From Tipula vernalis (taxonomy: Eukaryota; Arthropoda; Insecta; Diptera; Tipulidae): a stretch of 64,000 nt of DNA. Within the stretch, counting starts at the first letter, position 1. Each line of letters begins with the position of its first letter. Position numbers and translations under genes: made by a program. The DNA lies in NCBI GenBank assembly GCA_958295665.1, contig OY282560.1:27641992-27705991 (forward strand), written 5' to 3'. The notes beneath the pieces are model-generated. The model worked only from the letters and a program-made list of their open reading frames with translations, ran no database searches and was not told where the DNA came from. Positions 47,054 to 57,969 of this stretch are shown here, one piece after another.

Positions 47054-47375
47054 AGGTTAAGTTAGGTTACACTTTCATTGGAACCATTTTGAGCTACTTA
47101 TGTAGCGTACGATATCTCGTCCAAACTATACTTGCCCAGATGTTTATGCCTCCTGTAAGCTAGCGCCGGGTATGAGCAGAGGAAGTGGCTCAGAGTCTCT
47201 TTCTCCTTCTCATCCATACGACCATACAGCTTCTACAGAAGTCATTTGCTATTGACCTAAGCCTCCTTGCATGCTCCCCAATAAGGCAGTGTCCTGTGAG
47301 TACCCCCATGACTATACTTAAATCAGGTCTACGTAGCGATAGTAGTGTTTTGGTGCGCTTCAAGTCCAGTTTTGG

Positions 47376-49301
47376 TCAGACTTGTCGCGCTACATAACAT
47401 GTTATGGTGTTAGTCCACCTCTTCTGTGTCGAGGCTATCGCCTCATTTCTAAGCGCCCTATACAACGCTGCTATGGTCCTCTCCAGATTTGCCATTTCCG
47501 GTTTCAATTGGAGAGTTGTACCTTGCCTTGCCAGTTCGTCTGCCCTGCAGTTCCCCCGGTACATCCGAGTGACCGAGGACCCAAACTATCTGGATATTTT
47601 AATGCTCACTCATCTCGTTAAGCGGCACTTCAATTCCACCACGGACGTCAGAGAAACTGATTCCAGCGACTTGATTGCGTGACTGTCCACATATATTGTT
47701 ATATCCCTTGTGGATATGACATTATGCTTCAACCAAGCAAGCGCTACCTCAATCGCTACCACCTTCGCCTGGTACACTCTGCAGTGATCAGGAAGACGAA
47801 CGGAAATATTCAAATTTAATTTGGCACAATAGACTCCTGCTCCGACTTTGCCGTCTAGCTTGGAGCCGTCAGTGTAAAATTGTATACTTCCAGTTTCTGT
47901 TATTGACCTATTCCCCCAGGATTCCCTTGAGGCGAGAAGAGTCCGAAAACCTTTTTCAAAGCATAAAATCGGTATCGTGTAGTCACTATTCTTCACATCT
48001 GCCATTAGCGACCTGCCAATCGTCGAGTGGCCCATCTGATGGCATTTCCCCTCAAACGCGACAGAGAGTCGTGCAGCCTTAGTTGCCGCTCTCTGCTTAC
48101 CAAAGATGTCGACAGGAAGCAAGCAGGCCGTTCTCTGTACCTTCTCTATCTTATTCTTAAAAGTTTTCTTGTTTAATGCTGGCCACCACACACTCACAAC
48201 GTACATCAGAATCGGTCTGACTACAGCGGTGACGAGCCAGTGTACCAGTTCTGGTTTTAGACCCCATCTCCTACCGACGGCGTTTCTACATGAGTACAGA
48301 GCCATGCTGGACTTCTTTTCTTTCTCTAAAATATTGGGCATCCAATTTAGCTTACTGTCCAAGATTATGCCCATAAATCTTGCCTTATCAGTAAAGGCCA
48401 GTGCCGTGCCATTTAAGGTTGAGCGTGTGTTGCATGACTTCCTTAATCGTGCCTAGGTACTTTCCCGAGATCGCGATTGCTACGTTATCTGCATACGCTA
48501 TCACCCCTATTCCCTCCCGCTCCAGTTCCAAAAGTAATCCATTGATGTTCCAGAGAAGAGGTGATAGCACACCACCTTGCGGAGTTCCTCTAACTACTCG
48601 CCTCCTAATGGTGGATTCCCCCATATCCGCGTTAATAATCCTGAATTCTAGCATCTGATTTATCAACCTCCCTAAGGGGTAGTTCACTTCTAAGAAATAC
48701 AGTCCTTCCCGAACTGCCTCCGTCCTGACATTGTTAAAGGCGCCCTCTATATCGAGGAAGCCTACCACACAGTAGTACTCTTTCGAGTGGATTGATTTCT
48801 CAATTGTTCGCACCAGTGAATGCAGGAGCTGTGTCCACAGATCTCCCTTTCCAGTACGCATGCTCCCTTTCCAGTACGCGTGTCCACAGATCTCCCTTTC
48901 CAGTACGCATGCTGAGAAGTCGCCCAATTACTGGGTTTTATTTTTGCACGTATGACACGTCAATCAGTCTTTCCAATGCTTTCAACAGAAAGGATGATAG
49001 AGTTATAGGTCCTAGGTTTTTTGGGTAGGCCTGTTTTCGGGATGAAAATCACCCTACCCTCCGTCTATTTCCTAGGAATATAATTCAGTTTTAGACACCC
49101 CCTGAAGATCACCTCCAGTCATGGGAGAATGATCGACGAGTGTTTTTGCAATTCCGCTGGGATGATACCGTCCGGGTCTGCCGATTTATAGGGTTTAAAG
49201 CCGTTTAGTGCCCATAGGATCCGGTTTTTGCACACGATTTCCTCCGGGCACCCCGACGATAATTTTTCCCCAATCCTACCAAGCTCCGTCGACACACCCA
49301 C
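47376..49301 (-). pseudogene. RT-RNase H remnant
   Basis: RT: FKPYKSADPDGIIPAELQK (49190), YCVVGFLDIEGAFNNVRTEA (48740), VVRGTPQGGVLSPLLWNING (48560), and the catalytic box reads YADN instead of YADD (48480), so the second catalytic Asp is lost. The thumb follows at 48200-48374 (GIILDSKLNWMPN, VVRPILMYVVSVWWPALNKK). RNase H: IQFYTDGSKLDGKVGAGVY (47860), then QAKVVAIEVALAWL, ITIYVDSHAIKSLES (47690) and GNCRADELARQGT (47540). A 49-bp tandem duplication at 48832-48913 (unit starting TGTCCACAGATCTCCC) disrupts the RT. Frameshifts elsewhere. Confidence 0.88.
48832..48913. repeat. 49-bp tandem duplication in the RT
   Basis: TGTCCACAGATCTCCCTTTC and CAGTACGCATGCT appear twice at a distance of 49 bp, with a further half-copy TCCCTTTCCAGTACGCG between. 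It inserts a repeated peptide into the RT upstream of the first catalytic block. Confidence 0.85.
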
Positions 49302-49368
49302 CTGCCCGGGAAATGGGTATCCAACAGAAGCGCCAATGATTCCCCACTAGACGTCCGTGTTACGCCTT

Positions 49369-49850
49369 GTTTTAATTAAATATTTATTTATTTCTATTGT
49401 AATCATAGGTTAAAATTATCTGATTTGGAGAAATGGATTTGAAAAATTACACAATACGAGCACAAATTATAACGTTTGCAATTTTATTCTCCCGGCGAAT
49501 TTTTTAGGATTTAAAATAGTTAAAAAGCATCCAAGTTCCAAAACCCCAAACAATTTTTAAATGCCAAAAGACCCTACAGGCAAAAACTCAACTAATACAG
49601 TCGAACGAACACTAATTCATTATAGAGATTGGTTGGGTTCAACTCCTGGGAAATGGCCCGTCTTGTAAATTTGAAGAGGTGCTAGCCTGGGTGGATGGCT
49701 AGTTATGCGATTTGTTCTTCTTCAATCCGTCAAACTAAACATGGCCCGCGCATCTCTTGCATGCACTTTAAAAAACCTGCATTTCGCTTCTCTTCTCCAA
49801 AACAAAATAGTATCACATTTGTACTATTTGACGTTTAATTGACGCAATAC
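49369..49850 (+). repeat. Dispersed repeat, copy B (interrupted by the non-LTR element)
   Basis: Aligns in order with 46321-46890 (see that entry). Copy A reads TTTACGTCCTTTTTTAATTT where copy B reads GTTACGCCTTGTTTTAATT, so the insertion target GTGTTACGCCTT lies inside the repeat. The 49850-50236 stretch after it shows nothing. Confidence 0.6.
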
Positions 49851-50236
49851 CAAAAAAATGTTTTTTCTCTTTTTGGTCCTGCTTTTTTTTACGGCATTTT
49901 ATAGTACTTGAAAAAGTGCTCATCAAACGACCATTAAGCGTACCAAATAAAACGAACTCACGACGTAAACAAATCTGGATATTTTATTAAAGTGAAATTA
50001 GTTTGGATAAAATGTGTACCCATTTTTTATACAATATCAAAAAATTGTTGATGCCACTGAGCGTGGTCACTCAGGGAACACGCCCGGGGCCCTTATTCTT
50101 GAATTAAATTGGAAAAAGCTCGAAATGCAATCGAAATTTTCAATTGAAATGATGAATTTTACTAGAAAGTCACCAGTGACTTTTTTCGGTTGAATTCAAG
50201 AATCGGTCATTGGGTCCAGATACTTTTTTGTGACGC

Positions 50237-50640
50237 TTGATGTTTTATTTTAAATTTTTTGAAGTTTTGAAATCTGACCAAATAGGTTGGAACATGGATG
50301 ATGGCGAGAGTGATGGTAATTTTGATGGTGATGTTGTGTGTGATGTTGGTGATTATGATGATAATGGTGATGTTGATTGTGTTTATTATAGTGAAGGTAA
50401 TTGTTATGTGATGGTCTAATGGTGATTTTGAAAGTGATATTAATGGTGATTGTGACAGTGAGGGATAAGGTGATGTTGATGGTGTTGTTGATGGTGACTT
50501 TGAGGGTGCAGGTAATGGTGATGTTGATTGTGATGATCTTAATTGTGTTTGAAGGTGATGTTGATGGTGACGATGGTGGTGATAGTGATGTTGAGGTGAT
50601 TGTGATGGTGATGTCGATGTTGGTTGTGATTGTGCTGATT
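50237..50640 (+). repeat. GATGGTGAT-type microsatellite array, left half
   Basis: Irregular repetition of GATGGTGAT, GATGTTGAT and GTGATTGTGA. Open frames across it (Met-Val-Leu-Ile-rich or Asp-Gly-rich) are repeat artefacts. The same array resumes at 51597, so the palindrome was inserted into one array. Confidence 0.85.
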
Positions 50641-50651
50641 TGTTATCGGAA

Positions 50652-51594
50652 ACCGGTGTGAAGTTTTAGGACACTTTTTTTTTGGGACACAAATTCAAGC
50701 GAGTGTACTGTGAAGTTTTTGGACAAAATTCAGATTTTTGAAAAATTAGGTTTTTTGACAGATATTTATGCGGGTATTTAACTAAAATAAAGTTATTCAA
50801 ATAAAATAGGCCTCAAATAATTTCTAACATTCATTTCTAATTTTCATTTCAACAAATCAACGAACTAAGCGCCATTTTGAAATATTCATATGAGCCGTAG
50901 GGCTCTTGCAAAAAAATTTTGAAAATTAACAAATCGATGAATTTCGTTTGGAACAAGGACGTTGTTCTCTATTATACCAAATAGCATAAATTTCAGAGAT
51001 TGGCTCTTATAGCGACTATAAAGGTTGTAAAGGACATACATTGCGAAATTGAAATCACTCAATGCCATTTTGATATGAGCCGTAGGGCTCTTGCAAAAAT
51101 AAATTTGAAAATTAACAAATCAAACTTTCAAAAATGTTTTGCAAATTTACGGCTTATATCAAAATGGCACTAAGTGATTTCAATTCCGCAATGTATGCCC
51201 TTTACAACCTATGTATATAGTCATTTTATGAGCCAATCTCTGAGATTCATGCTATTTGGTATAATAGAGAACAACGTCCTTGTTCCAAACGAAATTTGTC
51301 GAGTTGTTAATTTTCAAAATTTTTTTGCAAGAGGCCTACAACTCATATCAAAATATCCAAGTGGTGCTAAGTTCTTTGATTTGTTGAAAAGCATATTGAA
51401 AATTAATGTTAGAAATTATTTGAGGCTTGTTTGATTTGAATAAATTTATTTTTGTTAAATACACTGTTAAAATATGTATATACACTCGCATAAACATTTG
51501 TCCAAAAACTATGTTTTTATTTTATCGAAAAAATTCACAATGTATACTCGCATAAATTTTTGTACACAAAAATGTCCAAAAACTTCACACCGGT
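50652..51594. repeat. 943-bp near-perfect palindrome (foldback/MITE)
   Basis: Ends ACCGGTGTGAAGTTTTAGGA and TCCAAAAACTTCACACCGGT. Pairing can be followed through the whole length: AGTGTACTGTGAAG with TTCACAATGTATACT; AATTTCTAACATTCATTTC with AATGTTAGAAATT; TTGAAAATTAACAAATCGA with GTTAATTTTCAAAATTT; TTTCGTTTGGAACAAGGACG with CGTCCTTGTTCCAAACGAAA; CTCTATTATACCAAATAGCA with TGCTATTTGGTATAATAGAG; TTGTAAAGG-CATACATTGCG with CGCAATGTATG-CCTTTACAA. Centre near 51122. No coding capacity. A partial copy is at 11520-11751. Confidence 0.9.
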
Positions 51595-51596
51595 AA

Positions 51597-51860
51597 TGGG
51601 AATGGTGCTGTTGAGTGTAATGTTGACTGTAATGCTGATGATGATTGTAAAAGAGTGATAGTGAATGAGGTGAGGTGAGAGTGATGGTTCTGGTGATTGT
51701 GATGATGATATTGATTCTGATGGTGATTGTGATTGTAGGTGATGAATCTGGTGACAGTGATGTTGATGGTGTTTGTGATGGAGATGATGATGATGAAGAA
51801 GTGATAGAGAATGAGATTGTAATAGTGATTAACGGTTGGAAAAAAGTTTGGTGGTGATGG
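51597..51860 (+). repeat. GATGGTGAT-type microsatellite array, right half
   Basis: Continuation of the array at 50237-50640 with words such as GTGATGATGATATTGATTC and GATGATGATGATGAAG. Confidence 0.8.
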
Positions 51861-51988
51861 TGGTGTTATTAAACCGTTTAGTAATAAAACGTTCATGATC
51901 GAATATGTATGTAAGAATATGTCGTAGACACACCCCAATCCAATACATTTTTCTCATTTATAAATTACTCGCGACCTCTCTATGCGTT

Positions 51989-52374
51989 TTTTTTTTTTTT
52001 TTGTTTTAATCTCTGCAATCTGTTTTGGGGCTCATGGCACTTCCAACTCTTTCGCAGTTTACTTTTACCGTTCTACTTTACGCATTAGTAGCCAAATCGA
52101 GGACGTGCGGTGATAGACCCGTTTTGTATAAACCACCTGCACATTGCATTGCTTCATGCCAACCTATAGTGCTGACATGAAAGTTGAGTCGGCCCATGGA
52201 TTCTGCACTCTCAACAGGGGGTCATAGATGTGTTCATCTTCATCACCGATCGTAATCAGATGATGAAAAATCCCTTTTGCATCCCGCCCCTATCGGGATT
52301 CGAACCCGGTACCTCCCGATCCAACCGCCGCAGCTTTAACCACTGCGCCGCGTTTGGTCGGTAAAAAAGCTATA
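51989..52374 (-). mobile_element. tRNA-derived SINE with 9-bp target duplication
   Basis: Minus strand. The 5' part has a polymerase III A box (GGCGCAGTGGTTAA, complement of about 52336-52349) and B box (GGGTTCGAATCCC, complement of 52294-52306), 40 bp apart, as in a tRNA gene, but the arms do not fold into a tRNA. A 240-bp body follows, ending in an A-run (T-run at 51989-52002 plus TTGTTTT on the plus strand). CTATGCGTT flanks both sides (51980-51988 and 52375-52383). No coding capacity; such elements move with the machinery of an autonomous non-LTR partner. Confidence 0.85.
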
Positions 52375-52438
52375 CTATGCGTTGTGATGATAAATCTAAT
52401 AGAAGGTTCTTATCTAGCAAAGAAACAATAAGCCTACT

Positions 52439-53100
52439 ATGATTTCAAATTTATTTAGCAAAGACAAGAACCTCTTTTGTAAGGAATTTTTACCCAAGAC
52501 TCAAAAAACGGATTGCACCATTAATTCCGCTTTAAAAAAAATGAGTTTTCACGTGGTAGTGTCAATCAAACGCGTTCCTTACTTTTTTGACAACACTTGT
52601 GAACTTGAAAAATGTGAATCGCATACTCAAATGGGAATAAGTTTGGAAATTTGTCAATTTAAAAAGAAATTCGAGCGGTCACAATGCCAGATCAATAGTT
52701 ATGAATTTATTATTGATAACTAACTATACATTTCAACTGATCTCTTAAAGGGAAATATAGTACAGGTGGTTTACACTGACTTCAGTAAGATTTTGATAAA
52801 ATTGACCATGACCTATACTTTTTCAGAAACGTCATTGGTTTGCAATTTTAACCGAAACCTACCTAATGTAAACTTCAGATCGTAAGGATTGAGGATTTTG
52901 CGGCATGTTATTTCAGGAATTCCTTAAGGCGGTCATCATTTGAGATCCACGTTTTTTAATCTTTTTCATTGATGTGGTTAATTGTTTAAGCTATTCCGAC
53001 ATTCTCATTTATGCTCAAGATGTTAACATGTTCAAAACTGTTGAGAGTATAAATGATGCAATTGATTCCCAACCAGAATTAACAAATTTTAGATCTTGAT
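52439..53100 (+). pseudogene. Jockey-like reverse transcriptase relic
   Basis: Plus strand. QVVYTDFSKIFDKIDHD (52765-52815) is the first catalytic RT block; after several frame changes HLRSTFFNLFINDVVNCLSY appears in fragments near 52930-53000, then YSDILIYAQDVNMFKTVES (53010-53060), where the catalytic YADD has become YAQD. The open frame at 52439-52723 precedes it in the right place for the N-terminal RT region but I cannot recognise its blocks. It ends at about 53100 against the copia relic on the other strand. Confidence 0.65.
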
Positions 53101-53104
53101 GGTC

Positions 53105-54690
53105 CACACAGCAAGTAATTTTAGATGTTGCTTAGTGCAAGGGATTGTGTTTAAACCCTCTTTGAAAGAGTTAATGAAGATTAAAGAGGCGTTTGATCGC
53201 ACCATTACTGAGGATGAATATATAAACGGTACTAGAACAGCGTTTATCAACATCTGATGCCCAGTCAGCTTCCTAACAAATGGTGGCAAAATTTACATCC
53301 GATTTGGATTTTTAATCCAATGTACCATGTAGATAACGAGTAATTCGTTTAACTGCCGTCCAATGGGGTTTTCTTCAATTTAAATTCCAACGACTGACGT
53401 CATTTACTGCAAATGCGATATCTGGTCTCGAACCTTGTGCAATATACAACAAATAACTAACAGCAGCTTGATACGGTATATTTTCCATGCCATTTTCAAC
53501 TGTTATTCTTGGCTATAACAATGGCTTACAATTTTCCATTTCAAATCTTTTGATGACATCCAAAATATAAGGTTTCTAGTCAAGTGAAATCCATCATTTT
53601 TATGCGTACTATGTAAACCAATATATGATTTTGCTGTACATAAATCCTTCATTTTAAATGACTCGAAACATGTTCCCTTAACGTGTTTTCATCGTTCCAG
53701 AAAATCAATAAATTGTTGGCAATACACATAGATTGTGCACCGATTCCTTAACCCCAAATTACTCCAACATCTTTGTTAACTCTTCATTCTAAACATGAAT
53801 GGACCATTCAATATGGCTACGGACCATTTTTTGTGTCTAAGCCTGGTCCTAGTGAACCGCCACCCAAACCTAACCTAAACATGAAAGCGGTCATGAAAGC
53901 TTCAAACCATAAATTGTTTTGTTCATATGAAAGGTTTATCAAAAATCGAACCGAAGAGTATCGAACTACAGGTGAATATACTTGGTTACCAAACTAAATT
54001 TGTAGCGTACAATGTTACCTTCGTCATCCTGTGACTTTGCATTCTCGTCGCAATTCAATGCATGGGGGCAACTTTGGTCTCTCGTTTTCTCAGATGTACT
54101 TGTTGCTAGATGTTGACTGTTTGCAGACAAACATTTGAATTCGTCACTGAACACCTAAATTTAATTTACTGAACAATTATGACTGTACACCGCCATGGCA
54201 AAATGGCACATACATGCACATGTATATATATACCACTGATTTTTGATGTTGAATACGATGTTTCTTTAAATAAACGCTAAATTTGAAATTTACATATTCG
54301 ATATCATTGCCATAGATTTTGTTACTTTATATACCACACAATTTTTTATTTCGATTTGAATGCGTTTTTCGAAATCGATACACAAATCATGAAAAAAAAT
54401 TAATGTGTCCTGTGCTACCATACATTTCATCTGTTGCACTGAAATTCGGTAGATGCCACTCTTCGGCTTCACAACCAGCGATACACACTTTCTAATGAAT
54501 ATAAATCTTGCAACCTTCCTTATTGAAAATTACCTAATTTCCATTTGTAACCATCTGTGCAACGGATATTGAATTTGCTGATTGAATCCGTCTCTGTTGC
54601 GTTAATGCACACCTTTCACCGATATTTTGCCTTTGCTGGCCGAAATTATTTGTGTCACATTCGAAGAATCTAATTTATCGAATAAATTTT
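53105..54690 (-). pseudogene. Ty1/copia pol relic
   Basis: Minus strand, in order: EGCKIYIH, CIAGCEAEEWHLP (54430-54540), similar to the pre-integrase region; then AKSQDDEGNIVRYKFSLVTK (54010-54070) and QVYSPVVRYSSVRFLINLSY (53930-53995), the copia RT entry. An insertion of about 110 bp (53773-53885) splits the next block, FEAFMTAFM. The catalytic YVDD region reads IANNLLIFWNDENT (53690), so both Asp are lost. KMKDLCTAKSYIGLHS (53620) follows, then ENIPYQAAVSYLLYIAQGSR, PDIAFAVNDVSRW, KPHWTAVKRITRYLHGTLD (53320-53480), and EADWASDVDKRCSSTVYIF (53190-53270). Integrase core not found. Frames shift many times. Confidence 0.8.
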
Positions 54691-55950
54691 CGTAAGGAGT
54701 CATATGCTGTGATTTTTCGCTTTCGGTGACTTTTCCTTTCCGTCACTTGTACACGTTTCGTACTTGTTTTTTTGGAGTATTTGACTTTGTTTTGTCAATG
54801 TTTTTTGAAGCCAGATTTTTTTGCAAAAATTGGTAAAAATAGAAAATAAATAAAGGTAATCTTGTTTTAGAAGTCACTAAATTTTTTCGTGTGATCTCAA
54901 AATCATAATAGACAAGGGGTGTATCTAACCACATTTGATTTGACCAAATTTACAAATTTTCAAACTCAAAAAAATAAAGAATTTTAAATCTGCATTAAAT
55001 CTGCTGTAAATCTGATTTGCAAATTTAAGGAATGCCCAAATAAATAAAATTTCAAGATATTTAAAGAATTTAAGTTTTTCAAAATTCTTATGGGGGGAGT
55101 TTAAAACTAATTAATGAAATTATTATTTCCCTCTATTGGTTTACACACAAATTGTAAACAAATCTAACAAATCCCCACAATATTGATTTCTAATTACATG
55201 TCTCCATTAAAGGATAACAATATTACAGGATAATAAAATAATCCTTTTAATATCCAGGATTAATTAATTTTTTTTATGCAAACATAGTAATACGAGAAAC
55301 TCAATGAAAATGACATAAATTTACGTGACCGGAGCCGGAGGAGACACACTATACATAATTGCATTTCAAAATCGTATATGGTATACAAAAATTTGTAAAA
55401 TTTTTCAGGCGAACATCCATCGTCAATTTATTTTTATAAATCTATTATTAATGACCATTTTTTGTATTTAATATAATCGCATTATAATTTGAATAAAAAT
55501 AAATTTTTACATTTTTATTTTATTTTAAATTAATTACAAACGATAAATCATGTAAAATAATAAATTATATTATGTCTTAATATTAAATTATCATTAATTA
55601 AGTTTTTTGTGTTTTTTGTTTTTTTGGCATAACCAATGACCCTTATCTTATGTCGTCTTTGTCAAAAAACTTTGTGCACTTCTTTTATTGTGCCTGTATA
55701 TATTATTTAAGACAAAAAAGGGTTAAAAATGTTACAAAAAAAAATGTCCGTATTATTATCAGGAGACAAATATTAATATTTATGAAACAAACCCGCCTAC
55801 AGAATACTTGTTAGTCAATTTATATTCAGTTACGGTATCTACTTACGTGTATGGAGTTGAAATCCGTATTGTGATGAACGTAGCACAATTTCTCGCAATT
55901 TAAAAATTATTTTTTATTTACACATCATGCAAGAAAATTTTTCTCGGGTA
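54691..55950. other. AT-rich spacer, nothing recognised
   Basis: No gene-like text. 55100-55700 is extremely AT-rich. It ends at the left minisatellite. Confidence 0.5.
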
Positions 55951-55954
55951 TCCG

Positions 55955-56185
55955 CCCACATGGCCGACAACCATTTCGTCGACCGGCCACTTCGTCGACA
56001 ACTACATCGCCGAGTTGGCCGAAAGGCCAAATGGCTGACACAACCACATCACCGAGAAGACAGATGGCCGAAACAACCATATTGCCCATAGGACAGATGA
56101 CTGACCACTACATTGCCGACTGGCATAACACCGTCGCCGACAAAAGACTGATGGCCAACATAACCATATCGCCGACAAGATACAT
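55955..56185 (-). repeat. 33-bp minisatellite, left inverted copy
   Basis: About seven diverged units of GGCCGA(A/C)ACAACCACATCGCC-GA-AAGACAGAT type on the plus strand, which is the reverse complement of the array at 62125-62487. Frames through it are repeat artefacts. Confidence 0.8.
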
Positions 56186-56489
56186 GGACTCAAACCTGAT
56201 ACAAATTAGTGTCCAAACATGTGGCAACTGCTAAAAATATTAGAAAAGGGAGTACCTTTTAGTGAATTTTGAGTACGGTATATTCAAGCATTAACTTCTA
56301 CTTGAAAGATATACCCTTATCAATGTTTGTTTAGTTAAAAAGGGGAATACCTGATTAATTTAGAATGCTTAGCAACTTTACCTATCCATGCACTAAATAG
56401 CTGATGGTATCCATCAACATTGTGTGGTGAGTTTTATTTTGTTTTTATGTTTGGCCTTCAAAATTTAGTTTTAACCATTTTTAAAACTT

Positions 56490-57960
56490 CTATTCAGATA
56501 AATTGATACAATGTATTTTACTAGAGGACCCCTGTGCATTTGCACAAAATATAATGTTGTCTGTTACTGTAACATCATTTTCTAGAAAATGCGATATAAA
56601 GTTGACCATGTGTAAAACATGGTTCAGGAAGATACAATCCAACTCTTTCGAACGTTTGACTGGAAACTGATGTCGATCGAAGTTGAAAGGCAAAGATGGA
56701 AAATTAGCTGTGTCTAATGTAATCCTAGGAATAAAATGTATTGTCCCTGAATGTGTGATCCGGTAATTATTTCTACTTTTAAGCAGTTGGTGCTTAAATC
56801 AAGAGCCACTAACCATGTTTAATCGAACATGCTCATTTTTCGGACACAAAATTGAACGTTTTGATATATGTACATGCAAAATCATTTGTAGTAAATGATG
56901 AACCAAAAATATCTGTAATAAGATCATCGGAAATATAATCTGAAGGTATTGGAATAGAGTATGGTGATTTTTTAGTGTGTGAGGTATCAAAATTCTTCCC
57001 ATCGCCAACGTTCAAAAGCCAACTGCTAAAATGTGGATCACTTATTACTCTCATGTTTGTACTTATGCTTAATACTTTAAAGTGATGCCACAAATGGGGC
57101 GTTTTAACAGTCGCATTTATAATTGGCGCACGATTTCCTCTTCTAACAACAGGTAACACTTGCCGAAAATCTCCTCCTAAGACCATTGGTAAATCATTTT
57201 TCATTAAATTGCGAAATATTAAGTCCACAATTTCAAGTACTATGCCTGAAGCCATTGGAGCTTCATCCCAAATTACGCAATCAACAGATACTAAAAAGTC
57301 ACGTTTTTTGCGAGTAAGTTGCGGAAATTTCACAGCATCCAAATTGAGAGGCAATGAAAACGCAAAGAGTTGCTGCTATTCCTGTCCATGCAACACATAA
57401 TATATTTTTATTTTCTGCATCGATTTTTTGAATTAACGCTCGGTATAAAAATGTTTTTCCACTTCCACCAGGCCCATCTAAATAAAAACACTTTTGAGAA
57501 ATTCGATTATGTAAGGATGAAAATATCATCCCATGTGTAATACGCACAGATAAGGTTCAGTTATATTTATAATAGGAGCAAAATTTATGTTTTGATTTAA
57601 GATTTCTGTTGCATTAGGAAATGGTAAAAGTAAGAATAAATCAAATCCTGCTTGCTCACACTGCCCTTTTAATTAAAATACGCAATGAGCCAAAGCTTCA
57701 TTTTCAGTCATACCTTGATTAATAAAGTCTTCCAGAAGATAGTTCTTAAAATCATTAAAAAGTTGAATAGGATCTGATGGATTGCAATAACACATAGTAT
57801 AGTAACGAATAATGCTCGCAACGATTGAGTGTTAGCTTTTGATCTTCTCCAATTATCCCACTCAACGCTATCATTAATTAGGTCTCGTGCCTTAGCTGCT
57901 TCTTTAAACGTGGGGAATACACATTTATTAAAGTTTTTAAAGTATCGAAAGCTGTAGCCT
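56490..57960 (-). pseudogene. Helitron helicase domain remnant (Pif1-like)
   Basis: Walker A: CFYLDGPGGSGKTFLYRALI (57440-57500). Next AWTGIAATLC. Walker B: VIWDEAPMASG (57260), then PMVLGGDFRQVLPVVRRGNR (57150), SISTNMRV (57050) and later ICNGTRL-type text not seen. The C-terminal block MPFNFDRHQFPVK (56680) is followed directly, after a deletion and frameshift, by text of GLYLPEPCFTHGQLYIAFSR type, so the conserved TINKSQGQ motif is missing. In intact Helitrons this 5'-3' helicase unwinds donor DNA during rolling-circle transposition. Confidence 0.85.
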
Positions 57961-57969
57961 CAGAGCCCT

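Larger units (their letters stand above)
47054..49356 (-). mobile_element. 5'-truncated I-superfamily non-LTR element with 12-bp target duplication
   Basis: Minus strand. Begins within the N-terminal part of RT (near 49301, FKPYKSADPDGIIPAELQK) and ends with TAACCTAACTTAACCT next to the left target duplication. The endonuclease is absent, consistent with 5' truncation. RT and RNase H are recognisable but broken. Related to, yet clearly different from, the element at 2824-5965. Confidence 0.88.

Noticed and set aside
50237..50661. Open frames rich in Val/Met/Ile or Asp/Gly across the GATG array
   Set aside because: They come from reading a trinucleotide-like repeat in different frames; no gene context.
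52290..52360. Functional tRNA gene
   Set aside because: A and B boxes are present but the arms do not fold, and the body, poly-A and target duplication show a SINE.
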